Of a DNA stretch of 31,016 bases, positions 1-7,155 are shown one piece after another. The stretch's first letter is position 1. Every line of letters begins with the position of its first letter. Source of the stretch: a virus. The stretch is taken from IMG/VR virus record IMGVR_UViG_3300042987_001442, positions 1 through 31,016 of that record. The stretch is one strand, 5' to 3'. Both the position numbers and the translations under genes were made by a program. Under the pieces are notes generated by a model, which searched no databases, was not told where the DNA came from, and saw only the letters and a program-made list of their open reading frames with translations.

Positions 1-2
1 TC

Positions 3-1019
3 TTGGGTACTGACCTTATGTTGATTTCAAGGGATGGTACAGTACTTTCTAAAGTATCCGTTACAGACGGAATGAATGGTCTTACACCTAGTATTAACGT
101 AGCAGCACCAAATACTACTGTTCCTGTGCAGTCTTTTGTTGCAGGTAATACAGGTGGTCAGACTTATACAAATATCGACGTAGCCATCGTCCCGAAAGGC
201 ACTGGCGCTTTCTCCCTGCAAATTGCGGATAACGCAACAACGGGCGGGAATAAGAGGGGTGCGAACGCCGTCGATTTGCAGACGAGCAGGACGGCGGCAA
301 CGCAGGTGGCGAGTGGTTTAGCATCATTTGCGGCGGGCAGAAACGCTACGGCATCGGCTCAAGACAGTATTGCAATTGGAAATACAAGCACTGCATCCGG
401 GAATTTTGCTGTTTCTATTGGTGTTAATTCAAACGTTTCTGGCGCATCCGCTGTTGGGATTGGGGCAAACTGCACATCATCTGGCGTTTCATCTGTTGCG
501 CTTGGCGACAATAGTGTTGCGTCTGGCTCCTATTCGGTCGCAACCGGACTTCGATCAACCACCAACGGCATCCAAGGCCAAGTCGCTTTCGGTCACAACA
601 GCAACCTTCTCGGCGGCTACCAAACCACCCTGACAGGTCTGCGACAAGTTACCACAGGCACAACCCCTACACGCGCAACTGCTGACGGTGCTACTGCTGC
701 CACAGCGAACCAACTCACGTTGAGGAACAACTCGGTATTCAAGTTCATGGGTCGTGTTGTTGCGTATGACCTGACTACCCTTGACGCAAAAGAGTGGGAG
801 TTCTCAGGACTGATTAAGCGTGGTGCAAACGCTGCTGCAACGTCTCTGGTTGGCACACCCACTGTCACCTCGCAGTTTGCCGACACCGCTGCCGCTGCGT
901 GGATGGTTGCTGTCTCTGCTGATACCACCAACGGCGCACTGGCTGTAACAGTCACAGGCGCAGGAGCCAATCAAATTCGTTGGTACGTCGAAACCTTTGC
1001 TTATGAAACCGGAGTTTAA
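3..1019 (+). CDS. Tail fibre protein, C-terminal part (5' end outside window)
   Basis: Distal part of a virion fibre that probably contacts the host surface. The frame is open from the window edge, so the true start lies upstream and position 3 is only the first in-frame start-like codon. Residues about 115-200 carry repeats of the type SIAIGNTSTASGNFAVSIG and SVALGDNSVASGSYSVATG, the left-handed parallel beta-roll pattern of YadA-like head domains, which trimerise. The last ~120 residues (NNSVFKFMGRVVAYD, then SADTTNGALAVTVTG) resemble a C-terminal fibre domain found in many unrelated phages. The first ~60 codons are AT-rich like the rest of the phage, while sequence after about base 180 is clearly GC-richer, suggesting module exchange. 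Receptor specificity cannot be read from the sequence. Confidence 0.8.
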   Translation: MGTDLMLISRDGTVLSKVSVTDGMNGLTPSINVAAPNTTVPVQSFVAGNTGGQTYTNIDVAIVPKGTGAFSLQIADNATTGGNKRGANAVDLQTSRTAATQVASGLASFAAGRNATASAQDSIAIGNTSTASGNFAVSIGVNSNVSGASAVGIGANCTSSGVSSVALGDNSVASGSYSVATGLRSTTNGIQGQVAFGHNSNLLGGYQTTLTGLRQVTTGTTPTRATADGATAATANQLTLRNNSVFKFMGRVVAYDLTTLDAKEWEFSGLIKRGANAAATSLVGTPTVTSQFADTAAAAWMVAVSADTTNGALAVTVTGAGANQIRWYVETFAYETGV

Positions 1020-1021
1020 CC

Positions 1022-1228
1022 ATGTACACATTTGACACCAAAGCAGCAGCAGAACAAGCATCCAACGAGATGTTCAAACTGAAGAACCCTGAAGGTACTA
1101 CAGAACTTCTTTACGGATACATCATTGAAAACGGTAAATACGTTCTTCAAGGTGTAGACGAGAGATTCGTTCTTGTAGACGATAAGTGGACTTGGCAAGA
1201 ACCTCAACAAGACCAACCTCAAGAGTAA
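1022..1228 (+). CDS. Small protein following the tail fibre
   Basis: A 68-residue protein starting two bases after the fibre stop codon, so probably translated together with it. It is soluble, has aromatic residues in the middle (ELLYGYIIENGKYVLQG) and a Gln/Pro/Asp-rich tail (WQEPQQDQPQE). Small genes directly behind fibre genes often encode fibre chaperones or assembly proteins. That role is only a positional inference; no family is recognised. Confidence 0.65.
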   Translation: MYTFDTKAAAEQASNEMFKLKNPEGTTELLYGYIIENGKYVLQGVDERFVLVDDKWTWQEPQQDQPQE

Positions 1229-1236
1229 AATAAAAT

Positions 1237-1298
1237 AACAGGATAAGATATGAAAAAAGTACTAAAAATACTAAAACCTGTAAAATTCTTATCCTGTT
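1237..1298 (+). promoter_or_regulatory. Hairpin covering the ribosome binding site of the lipoprotein gene
   Basis: AACAGGATAAGA (1237-1248) is perfectly complementary to TCTTATCCTGTT (1287-1298). The left arm contains the only Shine-Dalgarno-like sequence (AGGATAAG) in front of the ATG at 1250, and the right arm lies inside the coding region. In mRNA this 12-bp helix would hide the ribosome site and loop out the start codon. This suggests controlled or delayed translation of the lysis-region lipoprotein. Confidence 0.6.
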
Positions 1299-1636
1299 CT
1301 TATCTTTTACTCTGTGTCTCTTGTTCTTCTTTAGAAATCTTTGACAGTATACCTGAAGAAACACAATACGAAAATGTACCTGTTACTTGGGAGGAAAAAC
1401 CTAGAAACCTCCCAAGTATCTTTATTGTATATCATAAAACTTCAGGTATAAAAGAAACTACAGAAGTTTGTAAATCTTTAGGTGCAGTATTGAAAGAACC
1501 TACAAATAGAATACTCGCTTGTGCTCAACAAGTACTAGCAGTTTGTAATGTGTATTCGGAATATTCAGAGGAAGAAATGCCTAAAGAAATAAAAGAACAC
1601 GAAGATAAACACTGCCGAGGCTACATCCATGATTAG
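1250..1636 (+). CDS. Lysis-region lipoprotein-like protein with HExxH motif
   Basis: A 128-residue protein with a basic N-terminus, a hydrophobic stretch (residues 13-24) and Cys22/Cys25, so a signal peptide or lipid-modified Cys is likely, although the lipobox is not canonical. Its C-terminus carries KEHEDKHCRGY, in which H117-E118-x-x-H121 fits a zinc-metallopeptidase helix. Small phage proteins ending in HExxHC are known as uncharacterised families near lysis genes. It stands directly before the endolysin, where a spanin or other envelope-active product would be expected. The function is not established. Translation is probably restrained by the overlapping 12-bp hairpin. Confidence 0.7.
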   Translation: MKKVLKILKPVKFLSCSYLLLCVSCSSLEIFDSIPEETQYENVPVTWEEKPRNLPSIFIVYHKTSGIKETTEVCKSLGAVLKEPTNRILACAQQVLAVCNVYSEYSEEEMPKEIKEHEDKHCRGYIHD

Positions 1637-1679
1637 TCGAAACGCAAAGGTTGTATCCACGATTAAATAAGAGGTTTGT

Positions 1680-2066
1680 ATGTCTACCTATAAATTATCT
1701 AAAAAGTCTCTTGATAAACTTCAAGGTGTTCATCCTGACCTTGTAAAAGTAGTTCAAAGAGCAATTGAATTAACAGAAGTAGATTTTGGTATTACTGAAG
1801 GTGTACGTTCAAGAGAACGTCAAGAAGAGTTGTACAAGTCTGGTAAATCCAAGACTATGAACTCAAGACACCTTACAGGTAAAGCAGTAGATGTTGTAGC
1901 GTATAAAGGTACAGAAATCTCTTGGGATTTAGAACTGTACAAGAAGATCGCTGTAGCATTTAAGAGTGCTTCTCAAGAACTTGGTGTACCGATTATCTGG
2001 GGTGGTGACTGGAAGACATTCATTGACGGTCCTCACTTTGAACTTGATAGGAAGTGCTACCCATGA
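1680..2066 (+). CDS. Endolysin, M15 family peptidoglycan peptidase
   Basis: Cuts peptide cross-bridges of the cell wall at the end of infection, as L-alanyl-D-glutamate or D-Ala-D-Ala peptidases of the VanY/M15 family do. The zinc motif SxHxxGxAxD is present as SRHLTGKAVD (H64 and D71 as ligands), and the third ligand is H119 in DGPHFEL. The length of 128 residues is typical for single-domain phage endolysins of this type, such as the T5 enzyme. There is no signal peptide, so it should depend on the holin encoded next. AAGAGG precedes the ATG. The stop overlaps the holin start (ATGA). Confidence 0.93.
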   Translation: MSTYKLSKKSLDKLQGVHPDLVKVVQRAIELTEVDFGITEGVRSRERQEELYKSGKSKTMNSRHLTGKAVDVVAYKGTEISWDLELYKKIAVAFKSASQELGVPIIWGGDWKTFIDGPHFELDRKCYP

Positions 2067-2599
2067 ATATTGATTGGTTAAAGAAAGCTGCACCGTATAT
2101 TACTACAGCACTTACAGGAAACGTACTAGGACTCGCTACAACAGCTGCAAAAGACCTTGTTGGTATCTTAGGGTTAGAAGACTCTGAGAAGCCCGTAGAA
2201 GCCGTTTTAGAGGCTCTGAACAAGGGTCTTACACCTGAACAAACAGCAGAACTCAAGAAGATTGAAAAAGACTTTGAAGTAAAGATGAAGGAATTGGGAT
2301 ACAACAACCTTCAAGAACTTGAAAGGATTGCTGCTGGTGACAGGCAGAGTGCCAGAGAAAGAGAGATACAAGTACGAGATAACACACCTAAGATTCTTGC
2401 GTATCTTGTTACAGTAGGATTCTTCAGTGTACTCGGATATATGATTGTTTGTGGTTTACCTGTAGTTGGTGCTGAACCACTTCTGATTATGCTTGGTTCT
2501 CTTGGTACTGCGTGGACAGCAATTATAGCGTATTATTATGGTTCATCTAATGGTTCTCAGATGAAAACTGAAATGTTATCAAGAGGTAATCAGAAATGA
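2063..2599 (+). CDS. Holin-like membrane protein (GTA-type 3TM holin)
   Basis: Probably forms the membrane lesion that releases the endolysin. The start is the ATG overlapping the endolysin stop, with AGGAAG eight bases upstream; an in-frame GTG at 2054 is less likely. The 178-residue protein has a weakly hydrophobic N-terminal stretch (TTALTGNVLGLATTAAKDLV), a charged helical middle containing QTAELKKIEKDFEVKMKEL, and two clear C-terminal membrane segments (ILAYLVTVGFFSVLGYMIV and LLIMLGSLGTAWTAIIAYYY) followed by NGSQMKTEM. This matches the three-segment holin family first described in gene transfer agents. Position directly after the endolysin supports the call. Confidence 0.8.
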   Translation: MNIDWLKKAAPYITTALTGNVLGLATTAAKDLVGILGLEDSEKPVEAVLEALNKGLTPEQTAELKKIEKDFEVKMKELGYNNLQELERIAAGDRQSAREREIQVRDNTPKILAYLVTVGFFSVLGYMIVCGLPVVGAEPLLIMLGSLGTAWTAIIAYYYGSSNGSQMKTEMLSRGNQK

Positions 2600-3087
2600 G
2601 TTCAGTTGAAGACAAGGTACAGAGACTAGAGAACTCTGTAGGTGACATTAAAATTGAACTCGTTGGTGTACATCACGCTATATCAGATCAAGCAAACATT
2701 CTGAAAGAACTCAAAGAAGTTATTGTCAATCAGAATAAAACTTTGAATTCAGTGTATGAATTAAAAGGTAAAGTAGAAGGTGTTGAAAGCGAATTAAAAG
2801 AACTCCAAGAGGACTACAGAATTCGTAAAGACAGCACAGATGTTTTTATTAGAGAAGGTGCAAGTTTTATGGACAAAGCCAAAGGCGGTTTAGCAGTTGC
2901 CGTTTTTTGCTTTACAATGATACAAGCAGTTGTTGGTTATAACCTTGTACAAGCTAGTGACACTATTTCTAAAACCTCTACAGAACTTCGTAAGGTTGAA
3001 ATGGAATTACACGCGAGTAAAGCAAGACAAGATTACCTTAAAGAGACACTTGATAAGATTCTTGTAGATCATAAAAACGGTAAATAA
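2596..3087 (+). CDS. Coiled-coil protein with one membrane segment, lysis cassette
   Basis: A 163-residue protein overlapping the holin stop by four bases. Residues 1-85 are heptad-rich (VEDKVQRLENSVGDIKIEL, then VYELKGKVEGVESELKELQ), a single hydrophobic segment lies around residues 98-115 (GLAVAVFCFTMIQAVVGY), and a second helical part follows. This shape resembles holin accessory proteins or inner-membrane spanins, which are membrane-anchored coiled coils. No cognate outer-membrane spanin is embedded in it; the lipoprotein at 1250 is a possible partner. It is the last gene before the terminator. Confidence 0.7.
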   Translation: MSSVEDKVQRLENSVGDIKIELVGVHHAISDQANILKELKEVIVNQNKTLNSVYELKGKVEGVESELKELQEDYRIRKDSTDVFIREGASFMDKAKGGLAVAVFCFTMIQAVVGYNLVQASDTISKTSTELRKVEMELHASKARQDYLKETLDKILVDHKNGK

Positions 3088-3132
3088 AATAAAACACCAA
3101 TGAGAATAAAAACATATAGAATTAAACCTTGA

Positions 3133-3200
3133 AAGATTCCTAACGGGAACCGTAGGTTTTCTCCTTGCCTACGGAATGGGCAACAGGACAATAGAATCTT
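3133..3200. other. Two nested complementary arms in the intergenic region (possible structured RNA)
   Basis: AAGATTC (3133-3139) pairs with GAATCTT (3194-3200), and inside them CCGTAGG (3150-3156) pairs with CCTACGG (3168-3174), both perfect 7-bp helices. The block lies between the last lysis gene and the two-way terminator, so it would be the 3' untranslated part of the plus-strand transcript. It is too irregular for a tRNA: the inner loop has 11 bases and no T-arm is present. Confidence 0.4.
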
Positions 3201-3228
3201 GTGGTAAAATATATAATAATAAAAAATT

Positions 3229-3268
3229 AACCCCCTAGAATCCTTAATTGGACGCTAGGGGGTTTTTC
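3229..3268. terminator. Two-way rho-independent terminator
   Basis: AACCCCCTAG (3229-3238) pairs with CTAGGGGGTT (3255-3264), a 10-bp GC-rich stem with a 16-base loop. On the plus strand it is followed by a T run (GGTTTTTCTT). On the minus strand the complement of AAAAAATTAA supplies the T tract. It separates the converging lysis transcript and the minus-strand nrd/homing-endonuclease transcript. Confidence 0.92.
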
Positions 3269-3276
3269 TTTATGTG

Positions 3277-4281
3277 TTATTGATTTTGAATTTGAGTACT
3301 ATACCACCAATCAAAGAAGTTTGTATAAAGTTCACCAGACCTTAGTCTACTGACACAACTTCTCTCGACACCTGTCAATTTAGATATTTGATTCAGGTTG
3401 AGTTCACCTTTATCACATAATTCTTTTGCAAGCAAAATTTGCTCTGGTTTATATTCCAGTTTATTCCTATCAAACGATTTTGGAAAAGGTGTTTTCGGAT
3501 ATTCATTGTATAGATGAAGCCATCTTTTACCATTTCTAAGTAACGAAACATGCTTAAACTCTATGTTATAAATTTGAGCAATTTCTTCGTTGCTAAGACC
3601 TTTCCAAAATAGGTCATATATCTCTAATACCTGAGATTCATTTAAGATTGCTGCGTGATTCTCTGAACCTTTTTGTGGTACTCTTAGTCCAGTTTTGAAG
3701 GCGTGTAGTGCGTTTTCACTTACAGTTACTAATTCTAAATTGTCAATTTTGTTATTTTGTTTGTTTCCATCAATGTGATTTACCTGCTTATCTGACGGAC
3801 ATTCTCCATGTACTAGAGCGTAAACTATACGATGTACTGGTATGTTCTTATACATGACATACCCTGTTACTTTATTTAGAGTACCGCATTTTTTACCATT
3901 TGTAAACTTATTAAAACAAATATTTTTTGTATATCTTAAAAAAGTTGGTGAAGTTTCATCATAAATTAAAAAATCAGAATAATCCTCTTTTTTAAGTGTT
4001 TTACCTCTTGAAACCTTAAAAACTCTATTTAAGGTGAATATGTTATTTTTCTTAAAATAGTCAAGTATGTATTGTTCCATATCAAGACTCAAATCTTTAC
4101 TTAAATTATCAAATAAAATAATAGTTTCAATGTTACCTATGTTATTTCTGGTAAAATTAAAATAGAATTCACTTCTATTTTTGTGAGAGAAATCGGAGGC
4201 TCTTGATTTTGTACCGGAACCTATATAAATTACTTTTTGCTCAGATTTCAAAACATGAGCATAAACACAAAATTTATTCAT
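3277..4281 (-). CDS. Homing endonuclease-like protein: GIY-YIG + HNH + two helix-turn-helix units
   Basis: A probable selfish DNA endonuclease of 334 residues. The start is the ATG at 4281 with AAGGACG just upstream. Residues 6-80 look like a GIY-YIG nuclease (VYAH, then VIYIGSG, R27, and E69 in SLDMEQYI). Residues 105-195 carry an HNH domain (H150 in PVHRIVYALVHGE, then NHIDGNKQNNKIDNLELVT). Two helix-turn-helix-like repeats follow at about 217-254 and 280-319, probably for DNA binding. Having two nuclease folds in one polypeptide is unusual. It stands directly after the ribonucleotide reductase gene, a favourite neighbourhood of homing genes. The HNH part resembles the HNH gene at 16907-17473 (YDETSPTFLR against YDESSPSCIR). 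Confidence 0.82.
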   Translation of the reverse strand: MNKFCVYAHVLKSEQKVIYIGSGTKSRASDFSHKNRSEFYFNFTRNNIGNIETIILFDNLSKDLSLDMEQYILDYFKKNNIFTLNRVFKVSRGKTLKKEDYSDFLIYDETSPTFLRYTKNICFNKFTNGKKCGTLNKVTGYVMYKNIPVHRIVYALVHGECPSDKQVNHIDGNKQNNKIDNLELVTVSENALHAFKTGLRVPQKGSENHAAILNESQVLEIYDLFWKGLSNEEIAQIYNIEFKHVSLLRNGKRWLHLYNEYPKTPFPKSFDRNKLEYKPEQILLAKELCDKGELNLNQISKLTGVERSCVSRLRSGELYTNFFDWWYSTQIQNQ

Positions 4282-4312
4282 AAAACGTCCTTGCATTTTG
4301 TCCAAAATAAGG

Positions 4313-4380
4313 AACAAGGGAAGTATATTGGACGGATATACTTATCAATCGGGTTAATTACTCCCAATCTATCCCTTGTT
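4313..4380. other. Three-way-junction inverted repeats between nrdA and the homing gene
   Basis: AACAAGGG (4313-4320) pairs with CCCTTGTT (4373-4380). Inside lie AAGTATAT (4321-4328) pairing with ATATACTT (4336-4343), and a weaker hairpin around GGG (4351-4353) and CCC (4363-4365). In the minus-strand transcript this folds into a compact three-way junction just upstream of the ribosome site of the homing gene. There is no T run, so simple termination is unlikely. It may restrain homing gene translation or serve as a processing site. Confidence 0.45.
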
Positions 4381-4390
4381 TTAACTCAAC

Positions 4391-6088
4391 TCACTGGCAG
4401 GCCGCGCACCCTTCATTCCTTGTTGCTTTAATCTCTGAAGAACTGTACACATAATACAGACTCAGGATGTTCTCGTCAAGGAAAGCGTTTTTGTGTACTT
4501 GACTAATATATTCTTCAGTATCGTTATGAGAAAAGAACAGATTGGTGCTCTGCCCCTGATCCACAAAACTCTTTTGTCGAACACTAGCGTAACGAATGAG
4601 TACATTCTGGTCAATTTCAAAAGCAGTCTTAAACCAAGACTTTTCTTCTTCAGTCAACCAAGACACTCCTTGTACACTACCATACGCTTCAAGGATATCT
4701 TTAGTACACTTACTAACATCAAGACCCTTTTCTTTAATCAAATCCAAAAGAACAGGATTAAGACGGTCAATGTCTCCTGCTGCTCCTGAAGCACTAAACG
4801 CCATAGCAGGGTCAGGATTTATACCCTCACTGAAGCCACCCACCAACAGCGAGGTACTTTTAGTCGGAGCAATAGCAATCCGATGTGAGAAACGATGACC
4901 TGTTCCTTTACACCATTCTGGTTCACCAAACTCTTTAGCAAGGTACTCAGAAGCCCTTCCAGACTCTTCCCAAATCTTCTTGGCTACCTCGATATTCAAC
5001 AAGTGTGCCTGAAGGCTCTCAGGGTCTATACGGCGTTTCTGAAACAATGAGAAAAGCCCCATTTGACCCAAACCAACAGGTCTACTCAAACGAGTAAACT
5101 CTCTTGCTTTTTCAAGATGTTTAATACCTTCAGATTTTTCAAGAAACTCTGAAACAATACAATCCAAAAATACGGTAGCAACAAAAACAGCATCCGTATC
5201 TTTCCATTCATCGTATCGTGCGACATTCATACTTGAAAGAGTACAAGTGTAAGTGTACTCTTCGCTGCTATGAAGCATGATTTCACTGCACAATTGGCTT
5301 GCTCGTACTTTTAATCCTAGTTTCTTGTAACACTCTGGTACTTTGCGATTTGTTTTGTCAATAAAATGCAAATAACCACGACCAAGAGTACTACGAATCT
5401 TCATAATCATTTGATAACGCTTCAGGTACTCTTGATTGCCAGTATTCAAGCCTTCAGTAAAGTTATCAGTAATAATCCAACCAATGTTAAGGTCATCAGG
5501 GTGTTGCTCCAAGTAATGAGCAATCTCCCAAAAATCACCATGCTCTGCTTCGATGTAACCCGCCCACTGACCACGCCTTACGTTACCTTGAGACACATCA
5601 CGGGTACTCTGAACATACATCTTCAATACCGGAAGCACACCAGATGCTTTACCGCCTGTACTGATTACAGAACCACGAGGACGAATGTCACCTAGATAAC
5701 TTGCCGTACCAAAACCGTTTTTAGTCAAAACAGCAACTTCAGTAAGTCCTTCAAAAAATCCCGATACAGAATCACTAACATAAGTACCAGAACAACTTAC
5801 AGGAAGCCCACGATCAGTGCCAGTGTTACTAAGCACTGGTGTACTCGGAGATAACCACCCTTTATACATCAGTTCATAAAAACGCTTAGACCAGTATTCG
5901 GGGTCTTTGGTGTGTCTAGCAAGTGTATTGCAGATTCTTTCTGCTTGTTCTTTCCAAGAATCTGCATTGTACAAGTACTTGCTTTTGAAAAGTTGCCAAC
6001 CACCTGTTGAATACCACGGCGGAAGAAGACCCTTTTCTTGGTGTTCTTTACGTTCCTTAGACAACTTATCATAAATATTTTCAGCCAT
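4391..6088 (-). CDS. nrdA: Ribonucleoside-diphosphate reductase class I, large (alpha) subunit
   Basis: Reduces ribonucleotides to deoxyribonucleotides for phage DNA synthesis, together with the small subunit encoded just upstream. At 565 residues it is shorter than bacterial NrdA (about 760) and lacks the N-terminal ATP-cone, so dATP feedback through that domain is absent. Redox-active Cys99 (LPVSCSGTY), the thiyl-radical Cys267 with Glu269 (SQLCSEI), Cys282 (YTCTLSS), the tyrosine pair Tyr545/546 and the C-terminal CxxC (C561, C564) are all present. The position normally Asn before the radical Cys is Gln265. A strong ribosome site (AAGGGGGAA) precedes the ATG. It is co-transcribed with nrdB and the downstream homing gene. 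Confidence 0.95.
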   Translation of the reverse strand: MAENIYDKLSKERKEHQEKGLLPPWYSTGGWQLFKSKYLYNADSWKEQAERICNTLARHTKDPEYWSKRFYELMYKGWLSPSTPVLSNTGTDRGLPVSCSGTYVSDSVSGFFEGLTEVAVLTKNGFGTASYLGDIRPRGSVISTGGKASGVLPVLKMYVQSTRDVSQGNVRRGQWAGYIEAEHGDFWEIAHYLEQHPDDLNIGWIITDNFTEGLNTGNQEYLKRYQMIMKIRSTLGRGYLHFIDKTNRKVPECYKKLGLKVRASQLCSEIMLHSSEEYTYTCTLSSMNVARYDEWKDTDAVFVATVFLDCIVSEFLEKSEGIKHLEKAREFTRLSRPVGLGQMGLFSLFQKRRIDPESLQAHLLNIEVAKKIWEESGRASEYLAKEFGEPEWCKGTGHRFSHRIAIAPTKSTSLLVGGFSEGINPDPAMAFSASGAAGDIDRLNPVLLDLIKEKGLDVSKCTKDILEAYGSVQGVSWLTEEEKSWFKTAFEIDQNVLIRYASVRQKSFVDQGQSTNLFFSHNDTEEYISQVHKNAFLDENILSLYYVYSSSEIKATRNEGCAACQ

Positions 6089-6103
6089 TGTTCCCCCTTT
6101 TAA

Positions 6104-7096
6104 TTACCAAACAAAACCTTCAGAATTCCATCCCCTACTATAACTACTACCTTGACCTGCAAAAAAGTCAACGTACTGATACGCTTCAGAAACTTTATCA
6201 AACCATTCAGCAATCGGATTGTACTTTACATTGTGTACTTTCTTCAAGCCAAGATTACTCAACACAAAGTCAATTCGGCTGTCAATATAATGCTGCATTT
6301 GTGTTTCTGTGATACCATCAATCTTACCTTTTTGGAATATAATTCGAGCAATCTCGTGTTCGTGTTCTCTTACATATTCAGCAATCTCATAAATCTTCTG
6401 CTCAAGATTTTCACTCTCAATAATACCTTCATCTTTCATTTCTTGACGAAGGGTTCTAAACAACCAAGCACTCGTTTTTGCGTGTAATGACTCATCCTGT
6501 TGAGACAGTTTCACAGCAAGACCGATATTTGGAAGTTTATTCTTTCCGTTTGCTCTAAAGTGCATCAAGAAAGAAAAAGAACTAAAAAGAATAACACCTT
6601 CCATAAATGAAAAAGTAGCCAACTTTAGAAGTTTATCATCTGAATTTAGAGTAGCATCCAGAAACTCCATGCGCTCTTTCATCACTGGTGTTTGCTTGTA
6701 TGAACCATAAAAATCATCATTACTTAAAAACAAAAGTTGGTTCAATTTATCGTAAACCCGACGATGAACTGAAAGTTCAACAGCACCGTACAATTGAGCA
6801 AGTTCCTGAATTTCAGGTCTAGGAAACATACTCTTTACTTGATTACTCCAAAAATCATCAGCACGAAGTTCGTAAAGAGTAAACAGTTTCAAAACTGTAA
6901 ATACACCGTGTTTTTCTGCTTCGGTCAACTCTGTCATCAGAGGCTGTACATCTTTATCAAGTGCAACTTCGTTCGCTGTCCAGAAACCTGCTTGTTGAAT
7001 GTCCTGAAATCTATGTGCTTCGGGATAAAACACTTTAAGGCTTTCTGTAGGTGTTTCAATACGAGTAAGTTTCTTATTTGTTACTTCTTTTGTCAT
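6104..7096 (-). CDS. nrdB: Ribonucleoside-diphosphate reductase class I, small (beta) subunit
   Basis: Ferritin-like, metal-carrying subunit that generates the radical used by the large subunit. Metal-ligand candidates are an acidic cluster at 76-81 (YELRADD), E107 and H111 (AVELSVH), E166 (FMEGVILF), and E202/H205 (QQDESLH). Tyr115 sits four residues after H111, like the radical tyrosine of E. coli NrdB. The helix motif reads E-x-x-x-H rather than the usual E-x-x-H, a form that appears in other phage small subunits as far as recalled. The length of 330 residues is normal. It has its own promoter at 7156-7184 and lies 15 bases before nrdA. Confidence 0.92.
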   Translation of the reverse strand: MTKEVTNKKLTRIETPTESLKVFYPEAHRFQDIQQAGFWTANEVALDKDVQPLMTELTEAEKHGVFTVLKLFTLYELRADDFWSNQVKSMFPRPEIQELAQLYGAVELSVHRRVYDKLNQLLFLSNDDFYGSYKQTPVMKERMEFLDATLNSDDKLLKLATFSFMEGVILFSSFSFLMHFRANGKNKLPNIGLAVKLSQQDESLHAKTSAWLFRTLRQEMKDEGIIESENLEQKIYEIAEYVREHEHEIARIIFQKGKIDGITETQMQHYIDSRIDFVLSNLGLKKVHNVKYNPIAEWFDKVSEAYQYVDFFAGQGSSYSRGWNSEGFVW

Positions 7097-7121
7097 TATT
7101 CTGTACTCCTAATTCTTATAA

Positions 7122-7148
7122 AACTCCCTCTACAGAATTGCAGAGGGA
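7122..7148 (-). terminator. Hairpin at the 5' end of the nrdB transcript
   Basis: TCCCTCT (7125-7131) pairs with AGAGGGA (7142-7148); on the minus strand the stem is followed by GTTTTAT. It lies exactly where the transcript from the promoter at 7156-7184 should begin. It may stop read-through from the upstream minus-strand genes, or cap and stabilise the 5' end of the nrd mRNA. Confidence 0.55.
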
Positions 7149-7155
7149 ACCTTGT

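Noticed and set aside
617-1061. Long minus-strand open frames opposite the tail fibre gene
   Set aside because: They are shadows of a GC-rich, low-complexity coding sequence; no ribosome site and no plausible protein features.
1619-1665. Imperfect tandem duplication (GGCTACATCCATGATTA and GGTTGTATCCACGATTA)
   Set aside because: About 13 of 18 bases match at the end of the lipoprotein gene; too short and diverged to claim as a functional repeat.
3133-3200. tRNA-like fold of 68 bases
   Set aside because: The outer helix has 7 bp, but the central hairpin has a 7-bp stem and 11-base loop, and there is no T-arm with GTTC.
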